The position numbers and the translations under genes were made by a program. Below, one piece after another: positions 1 to 5,272 of a stretch of DNA of 5,272 nucleotides. Location: contig JACDEP010000154.1 in assembly GCA_013816325.1 (NCBI GenBank), positions 1-5,272 of the forward strand, given 5' to 3'. The notes beneath the pieces were generated by a model, which was not told the origin of the DNA, did no database searches, and saw only the letters and a list, made by a program, of their open reading frames with translations. Source of the DNA: Methylotenera sp. (GTDB lineage Bacteria > Pseudomonadota > Gammaproteobacteria > Burkholderiales > Methylophilaceae). Numbering within the stretch: position 1 is the stretch's first letter; each line of letters opens with the position of its first letter.

Positions 1-204
1 GTGGTGGGCCATATACGTTAGCTGCGGCATCGCCTTCTTGCGCGTAAAAATAGATCAATACTAGCCAACCTAGTACAGGAATCAAGCCCAGTAACTGCAT
101 CCATCCGGAACGACCTATGTCATGCAAACGGCGCGCTCCTACTGCCAATGAAGGCACTAAGGTGCCTAAGGAAAACAAGGCATATAAAATATTGCTGACC
201 ATGG

Positions 205-212
205 CTAGCTAG
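205..212. repeat. Tandem CTAG duplication at the second frame break of the DUF805 pseudogene
   Basis: Two copies of CTAG lie head to tail. Upstream of them, the minus strand reads DUF805 sequence in the frame ending Val-Asn-Leu-Ala. Downstream, the family sequence Met-Val-Ser-Asn-Ile-Leu continues in a different frame. Removing one 4-nt unit gives GTA AAT CTA GCC ATG GTC, which joins both halves without loss. A 4-bp tandem duplication is therefore the simplest cause of this frameshift. Confidence 0.7.
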
Positions 213-295
213 ATTTACCAAAAACAAAAACAGCATAAACCACCAGTACTCAGGCCGTTTTGCGCGGCCTTCAAAATCTGCATATTTCTGTAAAC

Positions 296-307
296 ATAGC
301 TAGATAG
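296..307 (-). repeat. CTAT-CTAG-CTAT tetramer run at the first frame break of the DUF805 pseudogene
   Basis: On the minus strand three tetramers follow each other: CTAT (307-304), CTAG (303-300) and CTAT (299-296). The ATG frame enters this run, and the DUF805 frame leaves it as CTA TGT TTA CAG. Removing two units (8 nt) reconnects ATG ACT TTC AAG AAG to CTA TGT TTA CAG and also removes the TAG at 302-300. An alternative history is a 1-nt loss near the start codon plus a point mutation making the TAG. The sequence alone cannot decide between them. Confidence 0.5.
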
Positions 308-328
308 CTTCTTGAAAGTCATTTATGG

Positions 329-334
329 CTCCTT
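329..334 (-). promoter_or_regulatory. Shine-Dalgarno of the DUF805 pseudogene
   Basis: The minus strand reads AAGGAG, six nucleotides before the ATG at 322-320. This strong, well-spaced site fixes the original start codon. It also shows that the initiation region survived even though the reading frame did not. Confidence 0.7.
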
Positions 335-345
335 ATTGTTGTTCA

Positions 346-351
346 ATTATC
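346..351 (-). promoter_or_regulatory. Possible -10 element in the spacer before the DUF805 pseudogene
   Basis: The minus strand reads GATAAT, one mismatch from the sigma-70 TATAAT consensus. It lies about 24 nt upstream of the pseudogene start codon, within the 87-nt spacer after the metallopeptidase gene. No good -35 box is seen at 16-18 nt upstream (the best, ATGCTA, matches three of six positions). The spacer also holds a 5-bp inverted repeat (ACTAG/CTAGT, 367-381) with no U run, so it shows no intrinsic terminator. Confidence 0.25.
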
Positions 352-409
352 AGAATGCAACGACACACTAGCATGCCTAGTTTGCGCGCTGACACACCCT
401 GACTTGTAG

Positions 410-1117
410 CTACATGCTATGTAATTTGGGTGACCAAGTCTTGAGTTGCTTTTCTGCGGTCTTGTAATCTGGGTAAATGCCGGCCACCACTGCCCAAAAC
501 TTGGCTGAGTGGTTCATTTCTTTCAGGTGTGCAAGTTCATGGCAAATCACATAGTTAATGATATGCGGCGGGGCCTGCAAAAGGCGCCAATTCAGGCGAA
601 TCTCTTTTTTGGAATTACAGCTTCCCCAGCGAGACTTGGCATTGGATAGAAATAGCTTAGGTAAGGGAACTCCTAACTTGGCAGACAATATTTCCAGCCT
701 TCGGGAAAAATCTGTCATGGCCTGTTTTTTATACCATTGGATAACCTTGCGGGAAATACTAGCAGTGTCATTAGGATCAGGCAGCGCAAGCAGTAAAAGG
801 CCTGGTTCGTAAACGATTGCCTTTGACCGAATCTCCAGTCTTATTGATAAGTTTATTGCGCTGCCAAGTAGTAAAAGCTGTTCGTTATCTTCCCATTGCA
901 CAGCGGGAAGTTTATTTTCGGTTAGCGCCGCTAATTTTTTGCGTATCCAATCAGATTTTTGCACAATCAGGCTTTCCAGATATGACTGTGCTATGCGTTT
1001 AGGTGCATGTATCACTAAGCCAGTTGCGGTGATTTTTAAGCCTACTGTGCGCCGTTGCCTGCGCTCTAGTTGGTAATCTAATCGTTCGCCAGAAGGCAAG
1101 GTAAGGGTATGCGACAT
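410..1117 (-). CDS. YgjP-type (DUF45) M48-like zinc metallopeptidase
   Basis: This 235-residue protein matches the YgjP/DUF45 family of small HExxH metallopeptidase-like proteins, often annotated as M48 family or SprT-like. The N-terminal part (about 1-60) has the usual start with an RRQRRTVGLKI segment and a helical DWIRKK region. The C-terminal catalytic part holds KSRWGSC (161-167), the zinc motif HELAH (193-197), and a downstream NHSAKFW (202-208) whose His203 is the expected third metal ligand. Glu194 would be the catalytic base. There is no signal peptide or membrane segment, so it is probably cytosolic. Its substrate is unknown for the family as far as I know. The ATG lies three nucleotides after the plsC stop with no clear Shine-Dalgarno, which suggests coupled translation. 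It is the last intact gene of the run. Length and motifs are complete, with no sign of decay. Confidence 0.9.
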   Translation of the reverse strand: MSHTLTLPSGERLDYQLERRQRRTVGLKITATGLVIHAPKRIAQSYLESLIVQKSDWIRKKLAALTENKLPAVQWEDNEQLLLLGSAINLSIRLEIRSKAIVYEPGLLLLALPDPNDTASISRKVIQWYKKQAMTDFSRRLEILSAKLGVPLPKLFLSNAKSRWGSCNSKKEIRLNWRLLQAPPHIINYVICHELAHLKEMNHSAKFWAVVAGIYPDYKTAEKQLKTWSPKLHSM

Positions 1118-1120
1118 CTG

Positions 1121-1822
1121 TTATACCAACGTTAACATTTCTGTCTTGATCCAAGTTTCAACTTGGCTGTTCACTTGGTCAGGCTTTAGGTTTGTACAAT
1201 CCATAGGTTTGCCTACGCTAACGGTAATAACCCCTGGATTTTTCAGCATCGTACTTTTACCCCAACATAAGCCGGCATTATGCGCTACAGGTAATACAGT
1301 GGCCTTGGTGCCACTGGCAAGCCAAGCCCCCCCTATGTGGAATTTGCCATGTTCATGCGGAGCGATGCGCGTGCCTTCTGGAAAAACGATCACCCATAAG
1401 CCTGCGACTAGGCGCTGTTTGCCCAATGCTACCAGTTGTTTTAGCGCTTCTCGTCCCGCACTGCGGTTAATGGCGATAGGCGAAGTCATTGCTAGGCCCC
1501 AGCCGAAGAAAGGTATCCATAATAGTTCTCGCTTCATCACATAAACTTGCGGCGGGAATATCAACTGGAATGCCAGCGTTTCCCAAGCGGATTGGTGCTT
1601 AGCCATAACGACACAAGGTGTTACAGGTATGTTTTCTGCGCCTTTCACAACGTAAGTGATATTGCAGGTCACTCGCAGCCACCAAAGCATTGTTCGCGCC
1701 CAAAGGCTAATAATACGATTACGGGTAATGCGTGAAAAGGGAAAAGTAAACAAGGCAAATAGCGAAAATATCGGTGTAAATAACCATTGGCCAATAGTAA
1801 AAATCAATGAACGCGCTAACAT
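1121..1822 (-). CDS. plsC: 1-acyl-sn-glycerol-3-phosphate acyltransferase (PlsC family)
   Basis: This enzyme transfers an acyl group to the sn-2 position of lysophosphatidic acid to make phosphatidic acid, the precursor of membrane phospholipids, at the inner face of the cytoplasmic membrane. The 233-residue protein begins with a hydrophobic anchor (about 5-30, LIFTIGQWLFTPIFSLFALF). The acyltransferase blocks follow in order: AKHQSAWET (74-82, block I with His76), KRELLWIPFFGWGLA (97-111, block II), FPEGTR (147-152, block III) and VLPVAHNAG (176-184, block IV). Block I has Glu81 where the canonical HX4D motif has Asp. I recall Glu here in betaproteobacterial relatives, so activity is expected. 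The chosen ATG places the anchor at the very N-terminus, as in the family. No Shine-Dalgarno precedes it; instead an A run abuts the start codon. It follows gmhB by 36 nt and precedes the metallopeptidase gene by 3 nt. Confidence 0.93.
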   Translation of the reverse strand: MLARSLIFTIGQWLFTPIFSLFALFTFPFSRITRNRIISLWARTMLWWLRVTCNITYVVKGAENIPVTPCVVMAKHQSAWETLAFQLIFPPQVYVMKRELLWIPFFGWGLAMTSPIAINRSAGREALKQLVALGKQRLVAGLWVIVFPEGTRIAPHEHGKFHIGGAWLASGTKATVLPVAHNAGLCWGKSTMLKNPGVITVSVGKPMDCTNLKPDQVNSQVETWIKTEMLTLV

Positions 1823-1831
1823 TTTTTTTTT
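1822..1831 (-). promoter_or_regulatory. Ten-nucleotide A run abutting the plsC start codon
   Basis: On the minus strand ten consecutive A residues end in the A of the plsC ATG, and no purine-rich AGG-type Shine-Dalgarno is visible in the 36-nt spacer. The run could serve as an A-rich, structure-free ribosome landing site. Because it lies upstream of the coding frame, length changes in it would alter initiation but not the protein. The regulatory role is inference. Confidence 0.35.
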
Positions 1832-1858
1832 GTTTTAAATTGCGGGAAAAATCTCAAA

Positions 1859-2419
1859 TTACGCATACTCCATAATAATGCGTTGGGCAGCATCAGCTAA
1901 ATCGGTACAAATCCAGGTGTTAGCCGGCAAGGCTTTATCTGCAAGCTTTTCTGCAGCAGCTAGTGTTTCTTCACCTTTGCCCGTGCGCACCAATATAGGC
2001 TGGCAGCCCGCATTGGCAAAGGCTTGCAGGTCACGTAATGAATCACCCACAGCAGGTACTTCGCTTAATTCTACTGAAAAGCGTTTGCCTATATCCTCTA
2101 TCATGCCGGTCTTTGGCTTGCGGCAACTACAATGGTCATCTGCCGCGTGTGGACAATAGAACACAGCATCCGTACGGCCACCAACTTGGGCCATTTCACG
2201 ATGCATTTTGTCATGAATGCTATTCAAGGTTGCCATATCGAATAAACCGCGGCTTACACCAGATTGATTCGTAGCAACCACAATGCGGAACCCAGATTGG
2301 TTGAGTAAAGCGACCGCTTCAAGGCTACCGGGGATAGGTATCCACTCATTAGGAGTCTTAATGAAATTAGCGCTATCTTGGTTGAGTACGCCGTCTCTAT
2401 CCAGAATCACTAGTTTCAT
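1859..2419 (-). CDS. gmhB: D-glycero-beta-D-manno-heptose-1,7-bisphosphate 7-phosphatase
   Basis: GmhB removes the C7 phosphate of heptose-1,7-bisphosphate in the cytosolic route to ADP-L-glycero-beta-D-manno-heptose, the building block of the LPS inner core. The 186-residue protein is a complete HAD phosphatase of the histidinol-phosphatase-like type. It shows motif I DRDGV (7-11, nucleophile Asp7 and acid/base Asp9), motif II ATNQSG (49-54), the zinc-binding loop with Cys89, His91, Cys97 and Cys99 (YCPHAADDHCSC), a KPKTGM segment (101-106) with the motif III lysine, and motif IV VGDSLRD (124-130). The four zinc ligands and overall length match GmhB. The start is supported by an AAAGGA site 8 nt upstream. 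It sits between glyS (46-nt gap) and plsC (36-nt gap), joining LPS and phospholipid synthesis in one transcription unit. HisB-type histidinol-phosphatase is a less likely alternative because no histidine genes are nearby. Confidence 0.93.
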   Translation of the reverse strand: MKLVILDRDGVLNQDSANFIKTPNEWIPIPGSLEAVALLNQSGFRIVVATNQSGVSRGLFDMATLNSIHDKMHREMAQVGGRTDAVFYCPHAADDHCSCRKPKTGMIEDIGKRFSVELSEVPAVGDSLRDLQAFANAGCQPILVRTGKGEETLAAAEKLADKALPANTWICTDLADAAQRIIMEYA

Positions 2420-2427
2420 AATGTAAA

Positions 2428-2433
2428 TCCTTT
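2428..2433 (-). promoter_or_regulatory. Shine-Dalgarno of gmhB
   Basis: The minus strand reads AAAGGA, eight nucleotides before the gmhB ATG at 2419-2417. It is the clearest ribosome binding site inside the operon and supports the chosen start. It also shows that gmhB, unlike glyS, is initiated independently of the gene before it. Confidence 0.65.
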
Positions 2434-2465
2434 ATAAATAGCTAATGAAAGGCATTGTCTACTTG

Positions 2466-4574
2466 TTAGCTTACTAATTTAGACAAATCTGCCACGCGGT
2501 TCATGGCTTGATGCAGCGTTGCCAGTAAACCCAACCGGTTTGCTTTTAATGCAGGGTCATCTGCATTGACCATCACATTATCAAAAAATGCGTCAACCGG
2601 CGCTTTTAATGCCGCTAGTGATTTTAATGAAGCCGTGTAGTCGCCGCCTTCAAACGCGCTATCTGCAACCGGCTTTACTTTGCTTAATGCTTCGTTGAGT
2701 GCGATTTCAGCAGGTTCTTGCAGTAAGGTAGTGTTTACCTTTGCTTCAACCATACCTTCGACTTTTTTCAGTATATTGCCTACACGCTTGTTGGCTGCGG
2801 CAAGGGCTGGTGCTTCTTCTAATTCAGCGAATATGCGCACGGCGTTTAAGCGCTGCGGTATTTCACTTAGCAATTCGGGCGCCAATGAAAGCACTGCGTC
2901 AACTTCTTGAGGACTAGCGGATTGTTCTCGTAGATTGGCACTTAAACGGTCATAGCAGAACTCTTTTATAGCAACCGCAGCGGCTGCATCTCCATTGAAC
3001 TGTTTCAACGCGTCAGCAATAAGCTGACTAAATTTAAGCTGCAATTGGCTCTCGATTAGCATGCGAATTACGCCTAAGGCTTGGCGTCTTAAAGCAAACG
3101 GGTCTTTGTCGCCAGTTGGTTTTTCGCCCACACTGAATAAGCCGACCAATGTTTCCAGTTTGTCCGCTAGTGCTACACAGAGACCTACTACATTGCGCGG
3201 CAAGCTATCACCAGAGAAGCGCGGTTTATAGTGGTCTTCAATTGCAAAAGCGATATCGTCGTCCAAGCCTTCATGCTGTGCATAGTAACGCCCCATGATT
3301 CCTTGCAATTCGGGGAATTCGCCCACCATGTCGGTAGTTAAATCGGCTTTAGATAACTTGGCAGCAGTTTCTACTTTTTTCACTAAATCAGCATCGCCGA
3401 TTTGTGCTGCGATGGTTTTGGCAATACTTACCACACGACCGTTACGTTCTGCTTGTGAGCCTAACTTGTTGTGGTAAACCACTTTACTTAAACTTTCTAA
3501 ACGGCTTTCAAGTGTTTTCTTACGGTCTTGGTCGAAGAAGAATTTAGCATCTGCCAAACGTGGGCGAACCACACGTTCATTACCGCCAATCACAGCGCTT
3601 GGGTCGGCTGGGCTGATGTTGGAAACAATTAGGAATTTATTGGTCAGTTTGCCGTTTGCATCGAGTAGCGGAAAGTACTTTTGATTCGCTTTCATAGTTA
3701 AAATCAAACATTCCTGCGGGACCCCTAAATAAATCTCTTCAAACTGGCCGAGCAATACATTTGGGCGTTCTACCAGCGCCGTAACTTCATCTAATAATGC
3801 ATCATCTTCAATCGGTTTTAGGTTCTGTTTCGCAGCGGCTGCGGTGAGCTGACGCTCAATCTCAGCATGGCGCTCCGCGAAGCTGGCGATGACGGCACCT
3901 TCAGTTTTGAGTTGTTCAGCGTAAGTGTCCGCGTTGTTCAGAATAACGATTGCATTTTTAGCTTCAAAACGATGACCTTGCGTTTGATTGCTTGCGCTTA
4001 AACCCAAGGCAGTAATAGCAATAACGTCACTACCATGTAAAGCAACCAAGCCATGTGCTGGCCGCACGAAATTCACGCTGCTCCAGCCATCTGCTAATTG
4101 GTAAGTCATCACTTTAGGAATAGGCAATTTCTGGATGGCGTCTTCTATCGCTTTTTGTAGCGCATCTTGTAGGTTTGCACCTGCTTGTACAGCATCTAAG
4201 AACAAGATATCGGCCTTACCGTCATTCTCTTTTTTCAAGTCAGTGACAGCAGACTCACCCGCACCTAATGCCTGTAATTTTTTAAGCAGTGCGGGACTTG
4301 CGTTGCCATTCGCATCTAAGCCCACGCTCGCTGGCATAAGCTTTTGCGAGATTTGTTTATCTGCGCCTTTTGCGGCAACGTGGCTGACATGCGCCGCTAA
4401 ACGGCGAGGACTGGCAAAGGCTGTTGCCGCTGAATCTTCGGCAGTTAAACCTTGCGATTTTAAGCTTTCAAACAATGTGCCCGCGAATGACTCACCTAAC
4501 TTTTTTAAAGCTTTTGGCGGTAATTCTTCTACAAATAACTCAACTAGTAGGTTGTTATTGATATTGGTACTCAT
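2466..4574 (-). CDS. glyS: Glycine--tRNA ligase, beta subunit
   Basis: This is the large subunit of the two-gene bacterial glycyl-tRNA synthetase. It recognises and binds tRNA-Gly, while the alpha subunit carries the aminoacylation site. The 702-residue protein is full length (E. coli GlyS is 689). Family landmarks in order are LLVELFVEELPPKAL (9-23), FVRPAHGLVALHG (169-181), the GVPQECLILTMKANQKYFPL region (284-303), GNERVVRPRLADAKFFFDQD (331-350), MVGEFPELQGIMGRYYA (416-432), EDHYKPRFSGDSLP (446-459), ALADKLETLVGLFSVGEKPTG (468-488) and DPFALRRQALGVIR (491-504). The central part corresponds to the HD-like domain. The C-terminal 200 residues correspond to the helical anticodon-binding domain. 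Its ATG overlaps the glyQ stop in an ATGA junction (4571-4574) and only a weak GAGA lies upstream, so translation is probably coupled, which would favour matched subunit amounts. No frameshift or internal stop is seen. Confidence 0.97.
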   Translation of the reverse strand: MSTNINNNLLVELFVEELPPKALKKLGESFAGTLFESLKSQGLTAEDSAATAFASPRRLAAHVSHVAAKGADKQISQKLMPASVGLDANGNASPALLKKLQALGAGESAVTDLKKENDGKADILFLDAVQAGANLQDALQKAIEDAIQKLPIPKVMTYQLADGWSSVNFVRPAHGLVALHGSDVIAITALGLSASNQTQGHRFEAKNAIVILNNADTYAEQLKTEGAVIASFAERHAEIERQLTAAAAKQNLKPIEDDALLDEVTALVERPNVLLGQFEEIYLGVPQECLILTMKANQKYFPLLDANGKLTNKFLIVSNISPADPSAVIGGNERVVRPRLADAKFFFDQDRKKTLESRLESLSKVVYHNKLGSQAERNGRVVSIAKTIAAQIGDADLVKKVETAAKLSKADLTTDMVGEFPELQGIMGRYYAQHEGLDDDIAFAIEDHYKPRFSGDSLPRNVVGLCVALADKLETLVGLFSVGEKPTGDKDPFALRRQALGVIRMLIESQLQLKFSQLIADALKQFNGDAAAAVAIKEFCYDRLSANLREQSASPQEVDAVLSLAPELLSEIPQRLNAVRIFAELEEAPALAAANKRVGNILKKVEGMVEAKVNTTLLQEPAEIALNEALSKVKPVADSAFEGGDYTASLKSLAALKAPVDAFFDNVMVNADDPALKANRLGLLATLHQAMNRVADLSKLVS

Positions 4575-5272
4575 GCGGCTGTTTTCTCAATCTTCGCTAA
4601 TACTTCATCTGCCCAGTTTTTAGGCGCCATCGGAAAGCCAAGTCTGGCGCGGCTATCAAGGTAGCTAGCTGCAACTGATCTCGCCAAATTGCGGATGCGG
4701 CCAATATAACCAGCACGCTCAGTAACTGAAATCGCACCCCGAGCATCTAATAGGTTGAACGTATGCGCAGCTTTTAACACTTGCTCATAAGCAGGTAATG
4801 CCAATTGATTTTCCATCAGGTTCTTGGCTTGTTTTTCATGTGCATTAAATGCGGTGAATAAGAAGTCCGCATCTGAGTGCTCAAAGTTATAAGCGCTCTG
4901 TTCCTTTTCGTTTTGTAGGTATACGTCGCCATAACTTAAGCGCTCACCATTCAACCCGGTTGTCCAAGTCAAGTTATAGACATTATCCACACCTTGCAGG
5001 TACATAGCTAAGCGCTCTAAACCATAAGTGATCTCACCAGTAATCGGTTTGCAATCAATACCGCCGACTTGTTGGAAGTAGGTGAACTGCGTGACTTCCA
5101 TGCCATTCAACCATACTTCCCAACCCAAACCCCATGCGCCTAATGTCGGGTTTTCCCAGTCATCTTCCACAAAGCGAATATCATTTTTCTTTAGGTCAAA
5201 ACCAAGTGCTTCCAATGAACCTAAATAAAGCTCCAAAATATCGGCTGGAGCAGGCTTAAGTACCACTTGGAA
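4571..5272 (-). CDS. glyQ: Glycine--tRNA ligase, alpha subunit (N-terminus beyond right edge)
   Basis: This is the catalytic subunit of the alpha2beta2 glycyl-tRNA synthetase, a class II enzyme that forms glycyl-adenylate and charges tRNA-Gly in the cytosol. The open frame runs to the right edge, giving 233 visible residues that begin FQVVLKPAPADILELYLGSL. By comparison with E. coli GlyQ the first 80 or so residues, including class II motif 1 and the YYQ before FQVV, lie outside. The visible part contains RFVEDDWENPTLGAWGLGWE (residues 33-52 of the fragment), NGMEVTQFTYFQQVGG (56-71) and the class II motif 3 region EITYGLERLAMY (80-91, Arg87). The LLDARGAISVTERAGYIGRIR helix region and the GFPM end follow. 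A GTG at 5266 is internal to the conserved FQVV sequence and is not the true start. The TGA overlaps the glyS ATG by 4 nt. Confidence 0.97.
   Translation of the reverse strand, partial: FQVVLKPAPADILELYLGSLEALGFDLKKNDIRFVEDDWENPTLGAWGLGWEVWLNGMEVTQFTYFQQVGGIDCKPITGEITYGLERLAMYLQGVDNVYNLTWTTGLNGERLSYGDVYLQNEKEQSAYNFEHSDADFLFTAFNAHEKQAKNLMENQLALPAYEQVLKAAHTFNLLDARGAISVTERAGYIGRIRNLARSVAASYLDSRARLGFPMAPKNWADEVLAKIEKTAA

Larger units (their letters stand above)
1..322 (-). pseudogene. DUF805 family inner-membrane protein, broken by two frame disruptions (C-terminus beyond left edge)
   Basis: I read this by translating the minus strand by hand. From the ATG at 322-320 the frame stops after 35 codons (TAA at 217-215). 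DUF805 sequence is instead split over two other frames. Positions 299-204 encode LCLQKYADFEGRAKRPEYWW followed by a hydrophobic stretch. Positions 202-2 encode a second hydrophobic stretch, PSLAVGARRLHDIGRSGW, a further membrane segment and a terminal NVYGPP. The Gly-Arg-Ala-x-Arg-x-Glu-Tyr-Trp box, the RRLHD-x-(G/N)-(R/K)-SGW box and the late YGP are family hallmarks (E. coli YhaH type, small multi-pass inner-membrane proteins of unknown function). Besides the frame changes, a TAG at 302-300 lies in the frame of the first segment. Collapsing the tandem tetramers at 296-307 and 205-212 restores one frame in which the KY of KYADF falls where it does in YhaH. Sequencing error is possible but would need two independent tetramer errors. 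Only the last few residues should lie outside the window. Confidence 0.8.

Noticed and set aside
200..202. ATG at 202 as the start of a short intact DUF805-like protein
   Set aside because: It has no ribosome binding site, and it would lack the conserved GRAKRPEYW box, which is present just upstream in another frame.
367..381. Inverted repeat ACTAG-catgc-CTAGT as a terminator after the metallopeptidase gene
   Set aside because: The stem is only 5 bp, with no T run after it on the minus strand, so it is too weak for an intrinsic terminator.
362..397. Direct repeat GACACAC at 362-368 and 391-397
   Set aside because: Seven bases twice within 36 nt is within chance expectation, and there is no further copy or associated element.
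1146..1544. 132-codon open frame on the plus strand opposite plsC
   Set aside because: It is antisense to all conserved PlsC blocks, has no visible ribosome binding site and no recognisable domain.
2431..2461. Promoter for gmhB: TAGACA (2461-2456) and TATAAA (2436-2431) on the minus strand
   Set aside because: Both boxes are close to consensus, but the 19-nt spacing is poor and the -10 would overlap the gmhB ribosome binding site, leaving almost no leader.
4135..4623. 162-codon open frame on the plus strand antisense to glyS
   Set aside because: It lies wholly opposite the conserved N-terminal part of glyS and the end of glyQ, and its translation (Ser/Ala/Cys-rich) resembles no family. It is a shadow of the real genes, like the other plus-strand frames.
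5264..5266. GTG at 5266 as the glyQ start
   Set aside because: It lies inside the conserved FQVV sequence of GlyQ, about 80 residues into the protein. The frame continues past the right edge.

Overview
The window looks like an ordinary chromosomal segment of a betaproteobacterium. The protein sequences and the gene order (glyQ, glyS, gmhB, plsC, YgjP-type metallopeptidase) fit that class. The moderate, rather AT-leaning base composition suggests something close to the Methylophilaceae (Methylotenera or Methylophilus type). That placement rests on memory of family sequences and synteny, not on a search.

Everything recognisable lies on the minus strand, so transcription runs from the right edge to the left. 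The order is: the C-terminal two thirds or more of glyQ (cut by the right edge); glyS, overlapping glyQ by 4 nt; a 46-nt gap with a good ribosome binding site; gmhB; a 36-nt gap ending in a 10-nt A run; plsC; a 3-nt gap; the YgjP/DUF45 metallopeptidase; an 87-nt spacer; and a broken DUF805 membrane-protein gene that runs off the left edge. The first five genes are tightly packed and probably form one transcription unit. I found no convincing terminator or internal promoter.

The operon joins glycyl-tRNA synthesis (GlyQ and GlyS form the two-subunit synthetase) to two envelope-building enzymes. GmhB makes the heptose precursor for the LPS inner core, and PlsC makes phosphatidic acid for phospholipids. 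The fifth gene is a small HExxH zinc metallopeptidase-like protein of unknown substrate. This grouping is a known betaproteobacterial neighbourhood and not a new system.

The one unusual item is the DUF805 gene at 1-322. It keeps a good Shine-Dalgarno sequence, and recognisable DUF805 sequence runs the whole way, but the reading frame is broken in two places. Both breaks sit on tandem CTAG/CTAT tetramers. Removing one unit at 205-212 and two units at 296-307 restores a single open frame with the spacing expected of the family. I see no CRISPR array, RNA gene, insertion sequence, phage gene or defence system. The only stretches outside genes are short spacers.
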